Positions 1-7,326 of a stretch of 7,485 bases of DNA are shown here, piece by piece. Position 1 is the stretch's first letter; every line of letters starts with the position of its first letter. A model generated the notes under the pieces. The model saw nothing but the letters and a program-made list of their open reading frames with translations. It did no database searches and had not been told where the DNA came from. This stretch comes from JBDTMT01 sp033764095 (GTDB lineage: Bacteria > Desulfobacterota > Binatia > HRBIN30 > CADEER01). The stretch lies in assembly GCA_033764095.1 (NCBI GenBank), contig JANRJF010000449.1:1-7485 (forward strand), in the 5' to 3' direction. Made by a program: the position numbers and the translations under genes.

Positions 1-135
1 GCCGCGCTCGGCGCGGTCGCCGCGGCGGCCGGCGGCGCTCCGCCGGCGCGCGCCGCGCTGCGCGTCACCTTCTGGGGCGCGCTGGCGATGGCGCTCACCG
101 CCGGCATCGGCCATCTGTTCGGCGCGGCGCTGTAG
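1..135 (+). CDS. VIT1/CCC1-like membrane transporter, C-terminal fragment
   Basis: The frame is open from the window edge to a TAG at 133-135 and gives the last 44 residues of a protein whose start lies upstream. The fragment reads as an Ala/Gly-rich hydrophobic stretch, a short polar linker (GGAPPARAAL), then RVTFWGALAMALTAGIG and a short tail ending FGAAL. This layout, a basic residue followed by a FWGALAMA-type helix ending in a Gly-rich turn, matches the final transmembrane helix of VIT1/CCC1 family proteins. Those proteins move iron or manganese across membranes. The assignment rests on the remembered C-terminal pattern only, because the metal-binding and transport helices are outside the window. 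Substrate and direction cannot be judged. A 71-nt gap separates it from the next gene, and no strong terminator is visible there. Confidence 0.62.
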   Translation, partial: AALGAVAAAAGGAPPARAALRVTFWGALAMALTAGIGHLFGAAL

Positions 136-206
136 GCCGTCGCGGCGTCGATCCGACCGTTCCGCCCGCTGCCGTGGCGCTGTCCCGCCATCCGTGGTGA
201 AGCTGC

Positions 207-788
207 GTGTCGATGCGGGTGGCACTGCGTTGGGGCGCGTCGCTGCTGGTGGCGCTGGGGCTCGGGCTCGGCTCGGCGCGATGGATGCTGCGGCACGGCA
301 TCGCCGAGGCGTTGGTGCGCAACGGCGCGTGGCAGACCAGCCGCGAGACCGGCTCGCCGGACGCCGGCATGTACATCCGCGCCCAGGTGGCGGTTGCCGG
401 ACTGCTGGCGCTCAATCCGAGCGAGGCGATGTACTATCGCGCCGCCAGCGACGACGCCGGCCATCCGCTCACTGGCGACTGCGACTTCGTCGTCGAGGGC
501 CGCGATCCGGCGACGCGCTGGTGGAGCCTGACCGCCTACGCCGCCGACAACTTCCTCATCCCGAACTCCGCCGAGCGCTACTCGTTCAGCCGCACGACGG
601 TGGCCCGCGAGACCGACGGCGGCTTCCGCATCGTCGTCTCGGCGCGCCCGCATGCGGGTAACTGGCTGCCGGTGGCGCCCGGCGAGCCGTTCGACCTGAC
701 GTTGCGCCTCTACAATCCGGAGCCGGCGCTGACCGCCGATCTCGCCGGCACGCCGCTGCCGCGTATCACGCGCACGGGCTGCTCGTGA
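207..788 (+). CDS. DUF1214 domain protein, membrane-anchored
   Basis: This 193-residue protein has a hydrophobic segment at about residues 9-22 (ASLLVALGLGLG), likely a membrane anchor or uncleaved signal. A DUF1214 domain fills most of the rest. Diagnostic stretches are WWSLTAYAADNFLIPN at 105-120, the following SAERYSFS, and NWLPVAPGEPFDLTLRLYNP at 152-171; these match the family signatures for W-S-L-T..N..N and NWLPAP..F.L.LR.Y.P. The biochemical role of the family is unknown. DUF1214 is often fused C-terminal to DUF1254 in one longer protein, but here the two are separate neighbouring genes, a split form also known from alphaproteobacteria. An in-frame TGA at 198-200 limits the start to GTG 207 or ATG 213. 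GTG 207 has a weak GGTGA six bases upstream, so it was chosen. The stop overlaps the next start (TGATG), suggesting coupled translation. Confidence 0.85.
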   Translation: MSMRVALRWGASLLVALGLGLGSARWMLRHGIAEALVRNGAWQTSRETGSPDAGMYIRAQVAVAGLLALNPSEAMYYRAASDDAGHPLTGDCDFVVEGRDPATRWWSLTAYAADNFLIPNSAERYSFSRTTVARETDGGFRIVVSARPHAGNWLPVAPGEPFDLTLRLYNPEPALTADLAGTPLPRITRTGCS

Positions 789-1348
789 TGCGCGGCTGGG
801 CAACGTGGCTGCTGGTCACGCTGGGGCTGGCGGTGGTGGTGCACGTTGCCGCCGTGCGCCTGCTACCGTACGGCATCATGTGGGTGGTGATGCGGCGCGG
901 CGCCGAAGTGGCGGGCTGGAACGCCCCGCTGCATCCGCCGCTGGCGACCAGCGCAGCGCGCGCCATCGTGCGGCCGAGCCCGGACCTCGCCTACACCTCG
1001 TGCATGTTCGACGTCCGCGCCGCGCCGCTGCTGGTCAGCGCGCCGGTCGGCAACGGCTATGCCTCGGTGTCGATGTTCGCCGACAACACCGACAACTTCT
1101 TCGCCCTCAACGATCGCCAGGCGGAGGGGGCGTCGATCGACGTCGTCGTCGCCGGACCGCACACGCCGCCGTTCGATGCCGGCGGTCGCCGCGTCGTCCG
1201 CTCGCCGAGCGACCGCGGCATCGTGCTGGTGCGGCGCGTGGTCGAGAACCCCGAGCACTTCGTCGCGGTCGATCAGTTGCGCCGTCGGGCGCGCTGCGAG
1301 CCGCTTCCGCCTCCCGCCGGACCGATGCGCGCCGCACCGACCGGGTAG
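788..1348 (+). CDS. DUF1254 domain protein, membrane-anchored
   Basis: This 186-residue protein carries an N-terminal hydrophobic segment (about residues 5-24, ATWLLVTLGLAVVVHVAAV) followed by a DUF1254 domain. Supporting stretches are RPSPDLAYTSCMFDV at 62-76, YASVSMFADNTDNFFALN at 91-108, and DRGIVLVRRVV at 142-152. These correspond to the 'R..PD..Y...W.D' , 'Y.S....D...N.F' and 'R.Q.....V...G..LVR' style regions of the family. No enzymatic activity is established for DUF1254. The start ATG at 788 shares one base with the TGA of the DUF1214 gene; a GTG at 785 is an alternative adding one residue. The C-terminal 20 residues are Pro- and Arg-rich and probably disordered. The order DUF1214 then DUF1254 and the overlap suggest that the two products work together, perhaps as a complex that rebuilds the fused form. 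Confidence 0.82.
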   Translation: MRGWATWLLVTLGLAVVVHVAAVRLLPYGIMWVVMRRGAEVAGWNAPLHPPLATSAARAIVRPSPDLAYTSCMFDVRAAPLLVSAPVGNGYASVSMFADNTDNFFALNDRQAEGASIDVVVAGPHTPPFDAGGRRVVRSPSDRGIVLVRRVVENPEHFVAVDQLRRRARCEPLPPPAGPMRAAPTG

Positions 1349-1352
1349 ACAT

Positions 1353-1356
1353 GGAG
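1353..1356 (+). promoter_or_regulatory. Shine-Dalgarno-like GGAG deciding the hydrolase start
   Basis: GGAG lies six bases upstream of GTG 1363 and is formed by the ATG-GAG that would otherwise be the first two codons of a longer reading (ATG 1351). The ATG has only a poor site (GGGT) in front of it. The motif therefore favours translation from GTG 1363. The two candidates differ by four residues, and the protein fold does not distinguish them. Confidence 0.5.
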
Positions 1357-1362
1357 CGCACC

Positions 1363-2253
1363 GTGAGCGCCATCGAGACGAAGACCATCACCATGCGCGA
1401 CGGCCGCACCATCGCCTACGTCGACGGCGGCGATCCGAACGGACCGCTGGTGCTCCACCACCACGGCGCGCCGAGCAGTCGCCTCGAGGGGGCACTGCTG
1501 GCCGACGGCGCGGCGGCCAACCGGCTGCGGCTGGTGACGCTCGACCGGCCGGGGTACGGCCGCTCGAGTCCGCACCCGGGCTGGACGTACGACGACTGGG
1601 CCAACGACATGGTCGCGGTCGCCGATGCGCTGGGCTACCGCGAGTTCGGCGTCACCGGGTGGTCGGGCGGCGGCCCGTCGGCGTATGCCGCCGCCGCCTA
1701 CATCGATCCCGTCCGGCTGCGCCACGTCACCTCGATCGCCGGCGCGCCCTACGGTGCCTTCGGCGACGACTGGGCCGCGAAGCGGCTGACGATGGCCGAC
1801 CGGATCGGCGGCTTCCTCGCGATGCACATGAAGGCGGGGTTCAGGCTGATGTACGAATCCATCGAGGTCGCGGCCGTGTACTTTCCCAACGCGTACTACA
1901 AGCAGCTGGAGAAGGCCGGCAGTCCCTATGACGACGCGGTGCTGGCTCGCGCCGCGGTCAAGGAGCGCTTCACCCAGGCGAGCGTCGAGTGTTTCGCGCA
2001 GGGGGCCGAGCCGATGATCTACGATTCGGAGCTGGCCTATCGCCGCTGGAGCTTCGACGTGCGGGCGATTCGCCGTCCGATCCATATCTGGCAGGGCACC
2101 GCCGATCACTTCGTGTCGCACGATGTCGCCAAGCTGGTCGCCGACCAGATTCCCGGCGCGGTCTGGCACCCGGTTGCCGACGGCGGCCACTTCATCGCGA
2201 TCGGCGAGTGCGAGCGGATCTACGCGCTGGCCGCGCAGGAGCTGAACGCCTGA
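1363..2253 (+). CDS. Alpha/beta hydrolase fold protein
   Basis: This 296-residue protein has the normal length for a single-domain alpha/beta hydrolase. Numbered from GTG 1363, it shows the oxyanion-loop stretch HHHGAPSSR (32-40), the strand-turn LVTLDRPGYGRSS (57-69), and the nucleophile elbow GWSGG with Ser101. The likely catalytic acid is Asp248 in QGTADHFV and the His is His276 in DGGHF. The triad and its spacing are complete, so the protein should be active as an esterase, lipase, epoxide or C-C bond hydrolase. The substrate cannot be read from sequence. There is no signal peptide, so it should be cytoplasmic. The cap region (about 135-215) is rich in Met and aromatic residues (HMKAGFRLMYES, VYFPNAYYKQ), which fits a hydrophobic pocket. 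It follows the DUF1254 gene by 2 nt (ATG 1351) or 14 nt (GTG 1363) and probably shares its transcript. Confidence 0.9.
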   Translation: MSAIETKTITMRDGRTIAYVDGGDPNGPLVLHHHGAPSSRLEGALLADGAAANRLRLVTLDRPGYGRSSPHPGWTYDDWANDMVAVADALGYREFGVTGWSGGGPSAYAAAAYIDPVRLRHVTSIAGAPYGAFGDDWAAKRLTMADRIGGFLAMHMKAGFRLMYESIEVAAVYFPNAYYKQLEKAGSPYDDAVLARAAVKERFTQASVECFAQGAEPMIYDSELAYRRWSFDVRAIRRPIHIWQGTADHFVSHDVAKLVADQIPGAVWHPVADGGHFIAIGECERIYALAAQELNA

Positions 2254-2405
2254 TGGTCCGCCGTCGGGCGGCACCCAGCGGCGTCTGACGCGTACGCGAC
2301 GGGGGCACGACGCAGCGCGTCCTAACCGCGCGGCCAGCGGCGCGGCCTGGCAACAGAGCGCGCCGCCATGCACTATCGAACGCAATCTACCTTCCGGTCG
2401 TTTGC

Positions 2406-2411
2406 AGGGGG
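2406..2411 (+). promoter_or_regulatory. Shine-Dalgarno site of the PQQ-propeller gene
   Basis: AGGGGG lies four bases upstream of ATG 2416. It supports ATG 2416, which opens directly into a signal peptide, over the in-frame ATG 2368. The latter would put a polar 16-residue extension before the signal sequence and has no such site. Confidence 0.6.
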
Positions 2412-2415
2412 CAGC

Positions 2416-5325
2416 ATGCGTTCGTCGCTCGGGATCCGGCTCGTCGTTGTGGCTGCGCTGTGGCTGGTGCCGCGCGCCGGGCTCGCCTGCGTCGGCGACT
2501 GCAACGACGATCGCGCGGTGAGCATCGACGAGCTGGTGCGCGCGGTCGGCCTGGCGCTCGGCGACGGCGCGGTCGCGACGCTGTGCGACGCGGTGGACAA
2601 CAACCGCGACGGCGCGGTGACGGTCAACGAGTTGGTGCGCGCCGTCACCAAAGGCCTCAGCGGCTGCGGCGGCGGGCCGAGCGGCGAAGTGCTGTTCAGC
2701 CCGACCGACAACCATCTCGACGAATACGACCTCGCCAGCGGTGCCGTCACCGACCTGGTTCCCCAGGTGCGCGCGCACGTCAACGGCCAGCCGTGCCTGC
2801 TGCCCGACGGTTCCGGCCGCTTCATCATGGGCGAGGACACCGGCCAGCCAGAGGTGCGGCCGGGCTGGGGCATCTTCTCGCCGGACGGCACCTTCCTGAA
2901 GAAGATCACCATGCCGGCGCGCGACAACGAGACGGTGGTCGGCGATCCGATCGGCTGCGCCATCGACAGCAGCGGCCGCCTGTTCGGCACCGCGATCGGC
3001 ACGCACGGCGGCGCCGACGGCCAGCTCTTCGTCTTCTTCCCGCCCGACTATCAGCAGGGCTGCATCCTCGATCAGACGCTGCACACGCCCGGCATCCTCA
3101 CCATGGACGACGCGGACAACCTCTACGTGCCGGAGGCGGGGCCGCCGGGGAAGGTGCAGCGCTACAGCGGTCCGTTCCCCGCCGATGCGAGCCAGTGCGG
3201 CACCGTCGCACCGACGCGCGCGCCGTTCATCAGCTACACCGACGCGGTCGCCTCGCTCGCCGTGGCGCGATCGCCGAGCGGCCACTTCTTCGTCTCCAAC
3301 GTCGTCGGCCTGGCCGGCAGGTCGGCCGGCATTCGCGAGCACGACACCAGCGGCACGTTCATCCGCGAAGTGCTGCCGGCGGGTGATTGGGGCAACCCGG
3401 CCGGCATGGCTTTCGACGCCGACGGCAACCTCTATTACGCCGACCTCGGCCTCAACGCGCAGAACGAGGACGTCGCCGGCGCCGGCTCGCTGCGCAAGGT
3501 GAGCTTCGACGCCCGCAACCAGCCCGCCGAGCCGGAGTTGATGCGGCGCGGCCTCAGCTTCCCGGATGGCGTCGCGGTGGTGCCGTCGCGCGCCGGCGAG
3601 TGGCTGACGCTGGGCGGCAACCTACGCCGCACCTACTTCAACCCGCGCGAGCGCGTCATCAACCGCGAGTCGGCGGCGCGGCTGGTGCCGCAGTGGCGCT
3701 ACCTGACCAACGGCATGATCACCGCGCAGGCGGTGGTGGTGAACGTGGTGCTGCCGGAGAGCGAGGAGGGCGGCGCCGCCGGACACGTCGACGCGCCGAC
3801 GCGGCTGGTCATCTTCTCGGCCTGGGACGGCAACGTCTACGCGCTGCGCGCCGACACCGGCAGCCGCGTCTGGACGTACGTCCGCAAGCCGCATCCCGGC
3901 GCCTCGTATCCGTTCGCCGGCTCGCCGACGGTGGAGTGGGTCGACGGCCAGGCGCGCGTCTTCGTCCCCGGCGGGCAGACCATGTACTGCCTCGATGCCG
4001 CCACCGGCGCCGAGCAGTGGCAGTTCGACGCCGGCACCGGCTGCACCGATTGCACCGAGCTGCAGGAGCGCACCGAGATCGAGTCGACCCCGGCGGTGAT
4101 CGACGGCAAGGTCATCTTCGGCATGGACGTCAACGACGGCGGCCCCGGCAAGGGCGGCATGTACGCGCTCGACGCGCGCGACGGGCGGCTGGTGTGGTTC
4201 TTCGACATGGAGGTCGGCACCACCTGCCGGCCGCTGCCGACCGACGACGTCCGCCGCTACGACGGCTTCCACAGCGCCGCCGAGCTCGGCCTGCCGGCCG
4301 ACTTCTTCGCCACGCGGCCGGGCTGCGACCATCCGCGCACGCCGTATGAGTGCGCCAACGTCTGGTCGTCGGCCGCCGTCGATGCGCGCCGCGGCCTGCT
4401 CTACATCGCGTCCAGCAACTGCGACACCGACGACAATCCGAACACGCCGCGTCCCAATCCGCCGATGCCGCCGTACGACGAGGCGCTCTTCGCGCTGACC
4501 CTCGACGGCGACCCGGCCTGGGTATGGCGGCCGCGCGAGGTGGACAACGACGACCTCTCCTTCGGTGCGCTACCCAACCTGTTCGAGGCCGAGATCGGCG
4601 GCGCGGTGCGCGAGGTGGTCGGCATCGGCAACAAGGACGGCACCTACTACCTGCTCGATCGCGACGGCGTGAACGAGATCACCAACACGGTCGAGCCGTA
4701 CTGGGCCACCAACGTCGTCGAGGGCGGCCCGATCGGCGGCATCATCGGCTCGGCCTCGGTCGGCGAGGGCCGCATCGTCTTCACCACCGGCTTCGGGCGC
4801 AGCATCTCGCGGCCGCAGAAGCCCGGCATCCACGCGCTCAACGCCGGCGACGGCTCGATCGCCTGGGAGGATCCCGACGTCGACACCTCGTACGCCTCGT
4901 GCAACGGCGCCCCGGGCCTGGCGCTGTGCGGCAGCACGCCGCGGCCGAGCATCAACGTCTTCGACCGCGCCGCTGGCACGCTGCTCAAGCAGCTCGCCGC
5001 CGCGCCGGTGCCGGGCGGCGTCGCCGCCACCACCGCGATGGTCGACGGGCAGATCTTCGTCGGCGCCGGCACCGGCGCCTTCAACGAGGGCCCCGATGCC
5101 GAGCGCGAGGCGCGGCGCGACACGTCGCTGTCGGCCTTCTGCGTCGAGGGCACGCCGGGGTGCACCCCCAACACGTGCAACGACTCGAACATCTGCACCT
5201 ACGACTACCGCGACGCCGGCGGCACCTGCATCAGCGAGCCGGCGCCGAACGGCATCGACTGCCGGGTCGACGGCGTGCTCGGGGCGTGCGTCGACGGGGC
5301 CTGTGTGGTGACGCCGGCGCCGTAA
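2416..5325 (+). CDS. Secreted EF-hand / NHL-like / PQQ-type beta-propeller protein
   Basis: This 969-residue exported protein appears to be built from five parts. Residues 1-24 are a signal peptide (basic start, VVVAALWLV core, cut after GLA24). Residues 25-85 hold two EF-hand/dockerin-like calcium loops, D28-N30-D32-E39 and D61-N63-D65-E72, flanked by cysteines. Residues about 90-395 resemble an NHL/SMP-30-like propeller, with 'SPDGTF', 'DSSGRLFG', 'DDADNLYVPE' and 'DADGNLYYADLG' turns. From about 395 a PQQ-type propeller starts with LGGNLRRTYFNP. It has W-motif blades at 468-488 (WDGNVYALRADTGSRVW), 521-536, 581-596, 690-704, 740-753 and 803-817. Residues 909-964 form a Cys-rich tail. PQQ-propeller enzymes such as quinoprotein alcohol or polyvinyl-alcohol dehydrogenases oxidise alcohols in the periplasm. 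However, no CxxCH heme site and no vicinal Cys-Cys pair is present, so an electron-transfer role is unproven and a binding or structural role is possible. A hairpin follows its stop directly. Confidence 0.85.
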   Translation: MRSSLGIRLVVVAALWLVPRAGLACVGDCNDDRAVSIDELVRAVGLALGDGAVATLCDAVDNNRDGAVTVNELVRAVTKGLSGCGGGPSGEVLFSPTDNHLDEYDLASGAVTDLVPQVRAHVNGQPCLLPDGSGRFIMGEDTGQPEVRPGWGIFSPDGTFLKKITMPARDNETVVGDPIGCAIDSSGRLFGTAIGTHGGADGQLFVFFPPDYQQGCILDQTLHTPGILTMDDADNLYVPEAGPPGKVQRYSGPFPADASQCGTVAPTRAPFISYTDAVASLAVARSPSGHFFVSNVVGLAGRSAGIREHDTSGTFIREVLPAGDWGNPAGMAFDADGNLYYADLGLNAQNEDVAGAGSLRKVSFDARNQPAEPELMRRGLSFPDGVAVVPSRAGEWLTLGGNLRRTYFNPRERVINRESAARLVPQWRYLTNGMITAQAVVVNVVLPESEEGGAAGHVDAPTRLVIFSAWDGNVYALRADTGSRVWTYVRKPHPGASYPFAGSPTVEWVDGQARVFVPGGQTMYCLDAATGAEQWQFDAGTGCTDCTELQERTEIESTPAVIDGKVIFGMDVNDGGPGKGGMYALDARDGRLVWFFDMEVGTTCRPLPTDDVRRYDGFHSAAELGLPADFFATRPGCDHPRTPYECANVWSSAAVDARRGLLYIASSNCDTDDNPNTPRPNPPMPPYDEALFALTLDGDPAWVWRPREVDNDDLSFGALPNLFEAEIGGAVREVVGIGNKDGTYYLLDRDGVNEITNTVEPYWATNVVEGGPIGGIIGSASVGEGRIVFTTGFGRSISRPQKPGIHALNAGDGSIAWEDPDVDTSYASCNGAPGLALCGSTPRPSINVFDRAAGTLLKQLAAAPVPGGVAATTAMVDGQIFVGAGTGAFNEGPDAEREARRDTSLSAFCVEGTPGCTPNTCNDSNICTYDYRDAGGTCISEPAPNGIDCRVDGVLGACVDGACVVTPAP

Positions 5326-5328
5326 CCG

Positions 5329-5418
5329 CGACGGCACCACGGCACAACGACACCACGCCGGAAACGTGCGCAATTCTGCTCGTTTCCGGCCTGGTGTCGT
5401 TGTGCCGTGGTGCCGTCG
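5329..5418. repeat. Long inverted repeat (hairpin element 1), 38-bp stem
   Basis: Left arm 5329-5366 pairs with right arm 5381-5418 at 37 of 38 positions; the only mismatch is C5356 against C5391. The loop is 14 nt (5367-5380). Pairing can extend outward to A5324-T5423, taking in part of the TAA stop, with one G-T wobble at 5328/5419. The basal left arm consists of 8-nt units: CGCGACGG (5327), CACCACGG (5335), CACAACGA (5343), CACCACGC (5351). The apex (5359-5388) is a separate sequence, CGGAAACG and its complement. No T-run follows, so it is not a textbook intrinsic terminator. It probably ends or stabilises the upstream transcript and separates it from the acyl-CoA synthetase gene. It is related in sequence to the element at 7327-7415. 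Confidence 0.93.
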
Positions 5419-5486
5419 TGGTTTCCGGCGCCAGCGCTTCCCACCGCCTCCCGCTGCTGCTAGGCACCGGGGCTCATTCCCCCCGC

Positions 5487-5492
5487 AGGAGG
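5487..5492 (+). promoter_or_regulatory. Strong Shine-Dalgarno site of the acyl-CoA synthetase gene
   Basis: A consensus AGGAGG sits nine bases before GTG 5502. It fixes a GTG start even though the frame stays open much further upstream. A small hairpin can form just before it (CGGGG 5468-5472 with CCCCG 5481-5485, 8-nt loop); whether this affects initiation is unknown. Confidence 0.85.
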
Positions 5493-5501
5493 CACCTCAC
5501 A

Positions 5502-7325
5502 GTGACAGCACCCCCGTTGGCGTTCGAGGCCGGCTTCACCGTCGGCGAGCAGATCGAGGCCCGCGCCAAGCATCCGGTGACCACGAACAAGGTCGCGATG
5601 GTGCAGCACGACCGCTCGTGGACCTACCAGCAGTTCCGCGACCAGAGCGTGCGGATGGCGCACTTCCTGCGGCGCCGCCTTGGCACGATCGACGAGCAGC
5701 GCGCCGGGCACGTGGCGATGGTGCTGGAGAACCACCTGGAGCTGCTCGGCATCTACGGCGGCTGCGCGTACGGCGGGCTGACGCTGTTCGGCGTCAACAC
5801 CGGCCTGCGCGGCGAGGTGCTGTCCGGCGTGCTCAACCAGTCGCGCGCCCGCGTGGTGATCGTCGACGAGCGCTTCTGGCCCGAGCTCGAGCGCGTGCGC
5901 GGTGAGCTGACCCACGTCGCGCCGGAGAACATCCTGGTGCTGCGCACCGGCGCCGGCGACTTCGACAAGTCGGCCGACCTGATGGCCTGCGTCGAGAAGG
6001 AGATCGGCCCGGCGCACAAGTCGCTCGACGCGCCGGCGATCACCGTGACCTCCGACACCAACCTGATGGTGATCTACACCTCCGGCACCACCGGGCTGCC
6101 GAAGGGCATCAACAACAACCACACCAAGCTGTGCGCCACCGGATTCGGCGTCTCGGCGAACCTCGGCCTCGGCCAGGACGACCGCGGCTATGCCTGCATG
6201 CCGCTGTTCCACTCCAACGCCATGTTCGTCGGCTTCATGCCGGCCTTCTGGGTCGGTGGCAGCATGGCGCTGCGCGAGCGTTTCAGCGCCAGTCAGTTCG
6301 TGCCCGACGTGCTGAAGCACGGCGTGACGTTCTGGAACTACGTCGGCGAGCCGGTGCACTACGTGCTCGGCGCGATCGAGAAGCAGTACGGCGGTGACGA
6401 GCAGCGCATCGCCGCCGAGATCACCAACCATCCGAAGAACAAGATGCGCTACGCGGTCGGCAACGGCGCCGCGCCGCCCGACATCGACCGCTTCATGCGC
6501 TGGATGGGCCTGGAGGACATGTTCGAGCTCTACGGCTCGACCGAGGCGGCGATCAGCACCTTCCGCCGCAAGGGCGATCCGCGCGGCAGCGTCGGCGAGA
6601 TCCTCGACGCGGCGGTGAAGATCCTCGATCCGCACGGCAGGGAGTGCCCGCCGGCCGAGCTCGGCGCCGACGGCAAGCTGCTCAACTACGAGCAGGCGGT
6701 CGGCGAGATCTGCCGGGTCGCGCCCGACACCGGCCTGTTCCAGGGCTACTTCGACAACCCGAAGGCGAACAACGACAAGTTCCGCAACGGCGTCTACCAC
6801 TCCGGCGACCTCGGCCACGTGCTGGTGCGCAACGGCCAGCGCTATCTGTTCTTCGACGGCCGCACCGACGACTGGATCCGCAAGGACGGCGAGAACTTCT
6901 CCGCCGGCCAGGTCGGCCGCATTCTGTCGGAGCACCCCGAGGTGCAGCTCGCGGTGGCCTACGGCGTGCCGTGCTCGGTGTCGGACGAGCTGGTGATGGC
7001 GGCGATCAAGCTGCGCGACGGCGGCCGCTTCGACCCGCAGGCGTTCTTCGACTGGTGCGAGGAACAGGTCAGCGGCGCGTCGATGGACCGCAAGTGGTTC
7101 CCCGACTTCGTCCGCGTCGTCGACGACTTCGAGTTCACCCAGACGCAGAAGGTCCTGGTGCGCAACTACAAGAAGGTGCACTTCGACCGGAATCGGCTCC
7201 CCGACGAGCCGATCTACTGGCGGCAGCGCGGCGACAAGACGTTCCGCCCCTTCACCCCGGCCGACTACGCGGCGCTGCGCGAGGAGTTCAAGGAGCGGGA
7301 GAAGCTGCCGCTGCTCGACCGGTAA
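5502..7325 (+). CDS. Acyl-CoA synthetase, AMP-forming (ANL superfamily)
   Basis: This 607-residue enzyme activates a carboxylic acid with ATP to an acyl-adenylate and then transfers it to CoA. The adenylate-forming motifs are present in order: P-loop YTSGTTGLPKG at 192-202, PLFHSNA (234-240), the A5 motif YGSTEA at 344-349, SGDLG at 434-438, and the hinge GRTDDWIRKDGENFS at 453-467. The C-terminal lobe holds the probable catalytic Lys550 in FTQTQKV. It has no signal peptide or clear membrane helix. The RKGDPRGSVGEI stretch after A5 and the C-terminal FxxTxTxK arrangement recall fatty-acid transport/very-long-chain (FATP/FadD-like) ligases, so a fatty, aromatic or steroid-derived acid is more likely than acetate. 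This subfamily placement is from memory and tentative. The start is fixed by AGGAGG nine bases upstream. The gene stands between two hairpin elements and looks like a single-gene unit. Confidence 0.93.
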   Translation: MTAPPLAFEAGFTVGEQIEARAKHPVTTNKVAMVQHDRSWTYQQFRDQSVRMAHFLRRRLGTIDEQRAGHVAMVLENHLELLGIYGGCAYGGLTLFGVNTGLRGEVLSGVLNQSRARVVIVDERFWPELERVRGELTHVAPENILVLRTGAGDFDKSADLMACVEKEIGPAHKSLDAPAITVTSDTNLMVIYTSGTTGLPKGINNNHTKLCATGFGVSANLGLGQDDRGYACMPLFHSNAMFVGFMPAFWVGGSMALRERFSASQFVPDVLKHGVTFWNYVGEPVHYVLGAIEKQYGGDEQRIAAEITNHPKNKMRYAVGNGAAPPDIDRFMRWMGLEDMFELYGSTEAAISTFRRKGDPRGSVGEILDAAVKILDPHGRECPPAELGADGKLLNYEQAVGEICRVAPDTGLFQGYFDNPKANNDKFRNGVYHSGDLGHVLVRNGQRYLFFDGRTDDWIRKDGENFSAGQVGRILSEHPEVQLAVAYGVPCSVSDELVMAAIKLRDGGRFDPQAFFDWCEEQVSGASMDRKWFPDFVRVVDDFEFTQTQKVLVRNYKKVHFDRNRLPDEPIYWRQRGDKTFRPFTPADYAALREEFKEREKLPLLDR

Positions 7326-7326
7326 A

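Noticed and set aside
805..1350. N-terminal extension of the hydrolase frame over the DUF1254 gene
   Set aside because: It is an out-of-frame, Arg-rich shadow of the DUF1254 coding sequence, and the hydrolase fold is complete without it.
2306..2313. A lone CACGACGC matching the 8-nt hairpin unit
   Set aside because: It is a single copy with no neighbouring units and no complementary arm. The degenerate pattern also occurs by chance inside genes.
2258..2345. Small GC hairpins (CCGCC/GGCGG at 2258-2271 and CCGCGC/GCGCGG at 2326-2345) as terminators in the 162-nt gap
   Set aside because: Stems are only 5-6 bp with no T-run, and such pairings are frequent by chance in this base composition. No clear promoter is visible in the gap either.
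2485..2490. Possible lipoprotein cleavage (GLA|C) at Cys25 of the PQQ-propeller protein
   Set aside because: The -3 residue is Gly instead of the usual Leu, and Cys25 belongs to the Cys-flanked EF-hand module. Signal peptidase I cleavage after Ala24 fits better.
1273..3342. Very long minus-strand open frame opposite the hydrolase and PQQ genes
   Set aside because: Its translation is Arg/Ala/Val/Asp-rich with no domain, and it crosses several well-supported plus-strand genes. It is a shadow of high third-position GC.
4042..4056. CTDC motif (residues 543-546) as a heme c site
   Set aside because: The next residue is Thr, not His, so the CxxCH heme attachment motif is not met.
4350..5501. Open frame continuing upstream of the acyl-CoA synthetase through hairpin 1 into the PQQ gene
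   Set aside because: The upstream translation is Arg/Ala-rich shadow sequence. AGGAGG before GTG 5502 and the family length both fix the later start.
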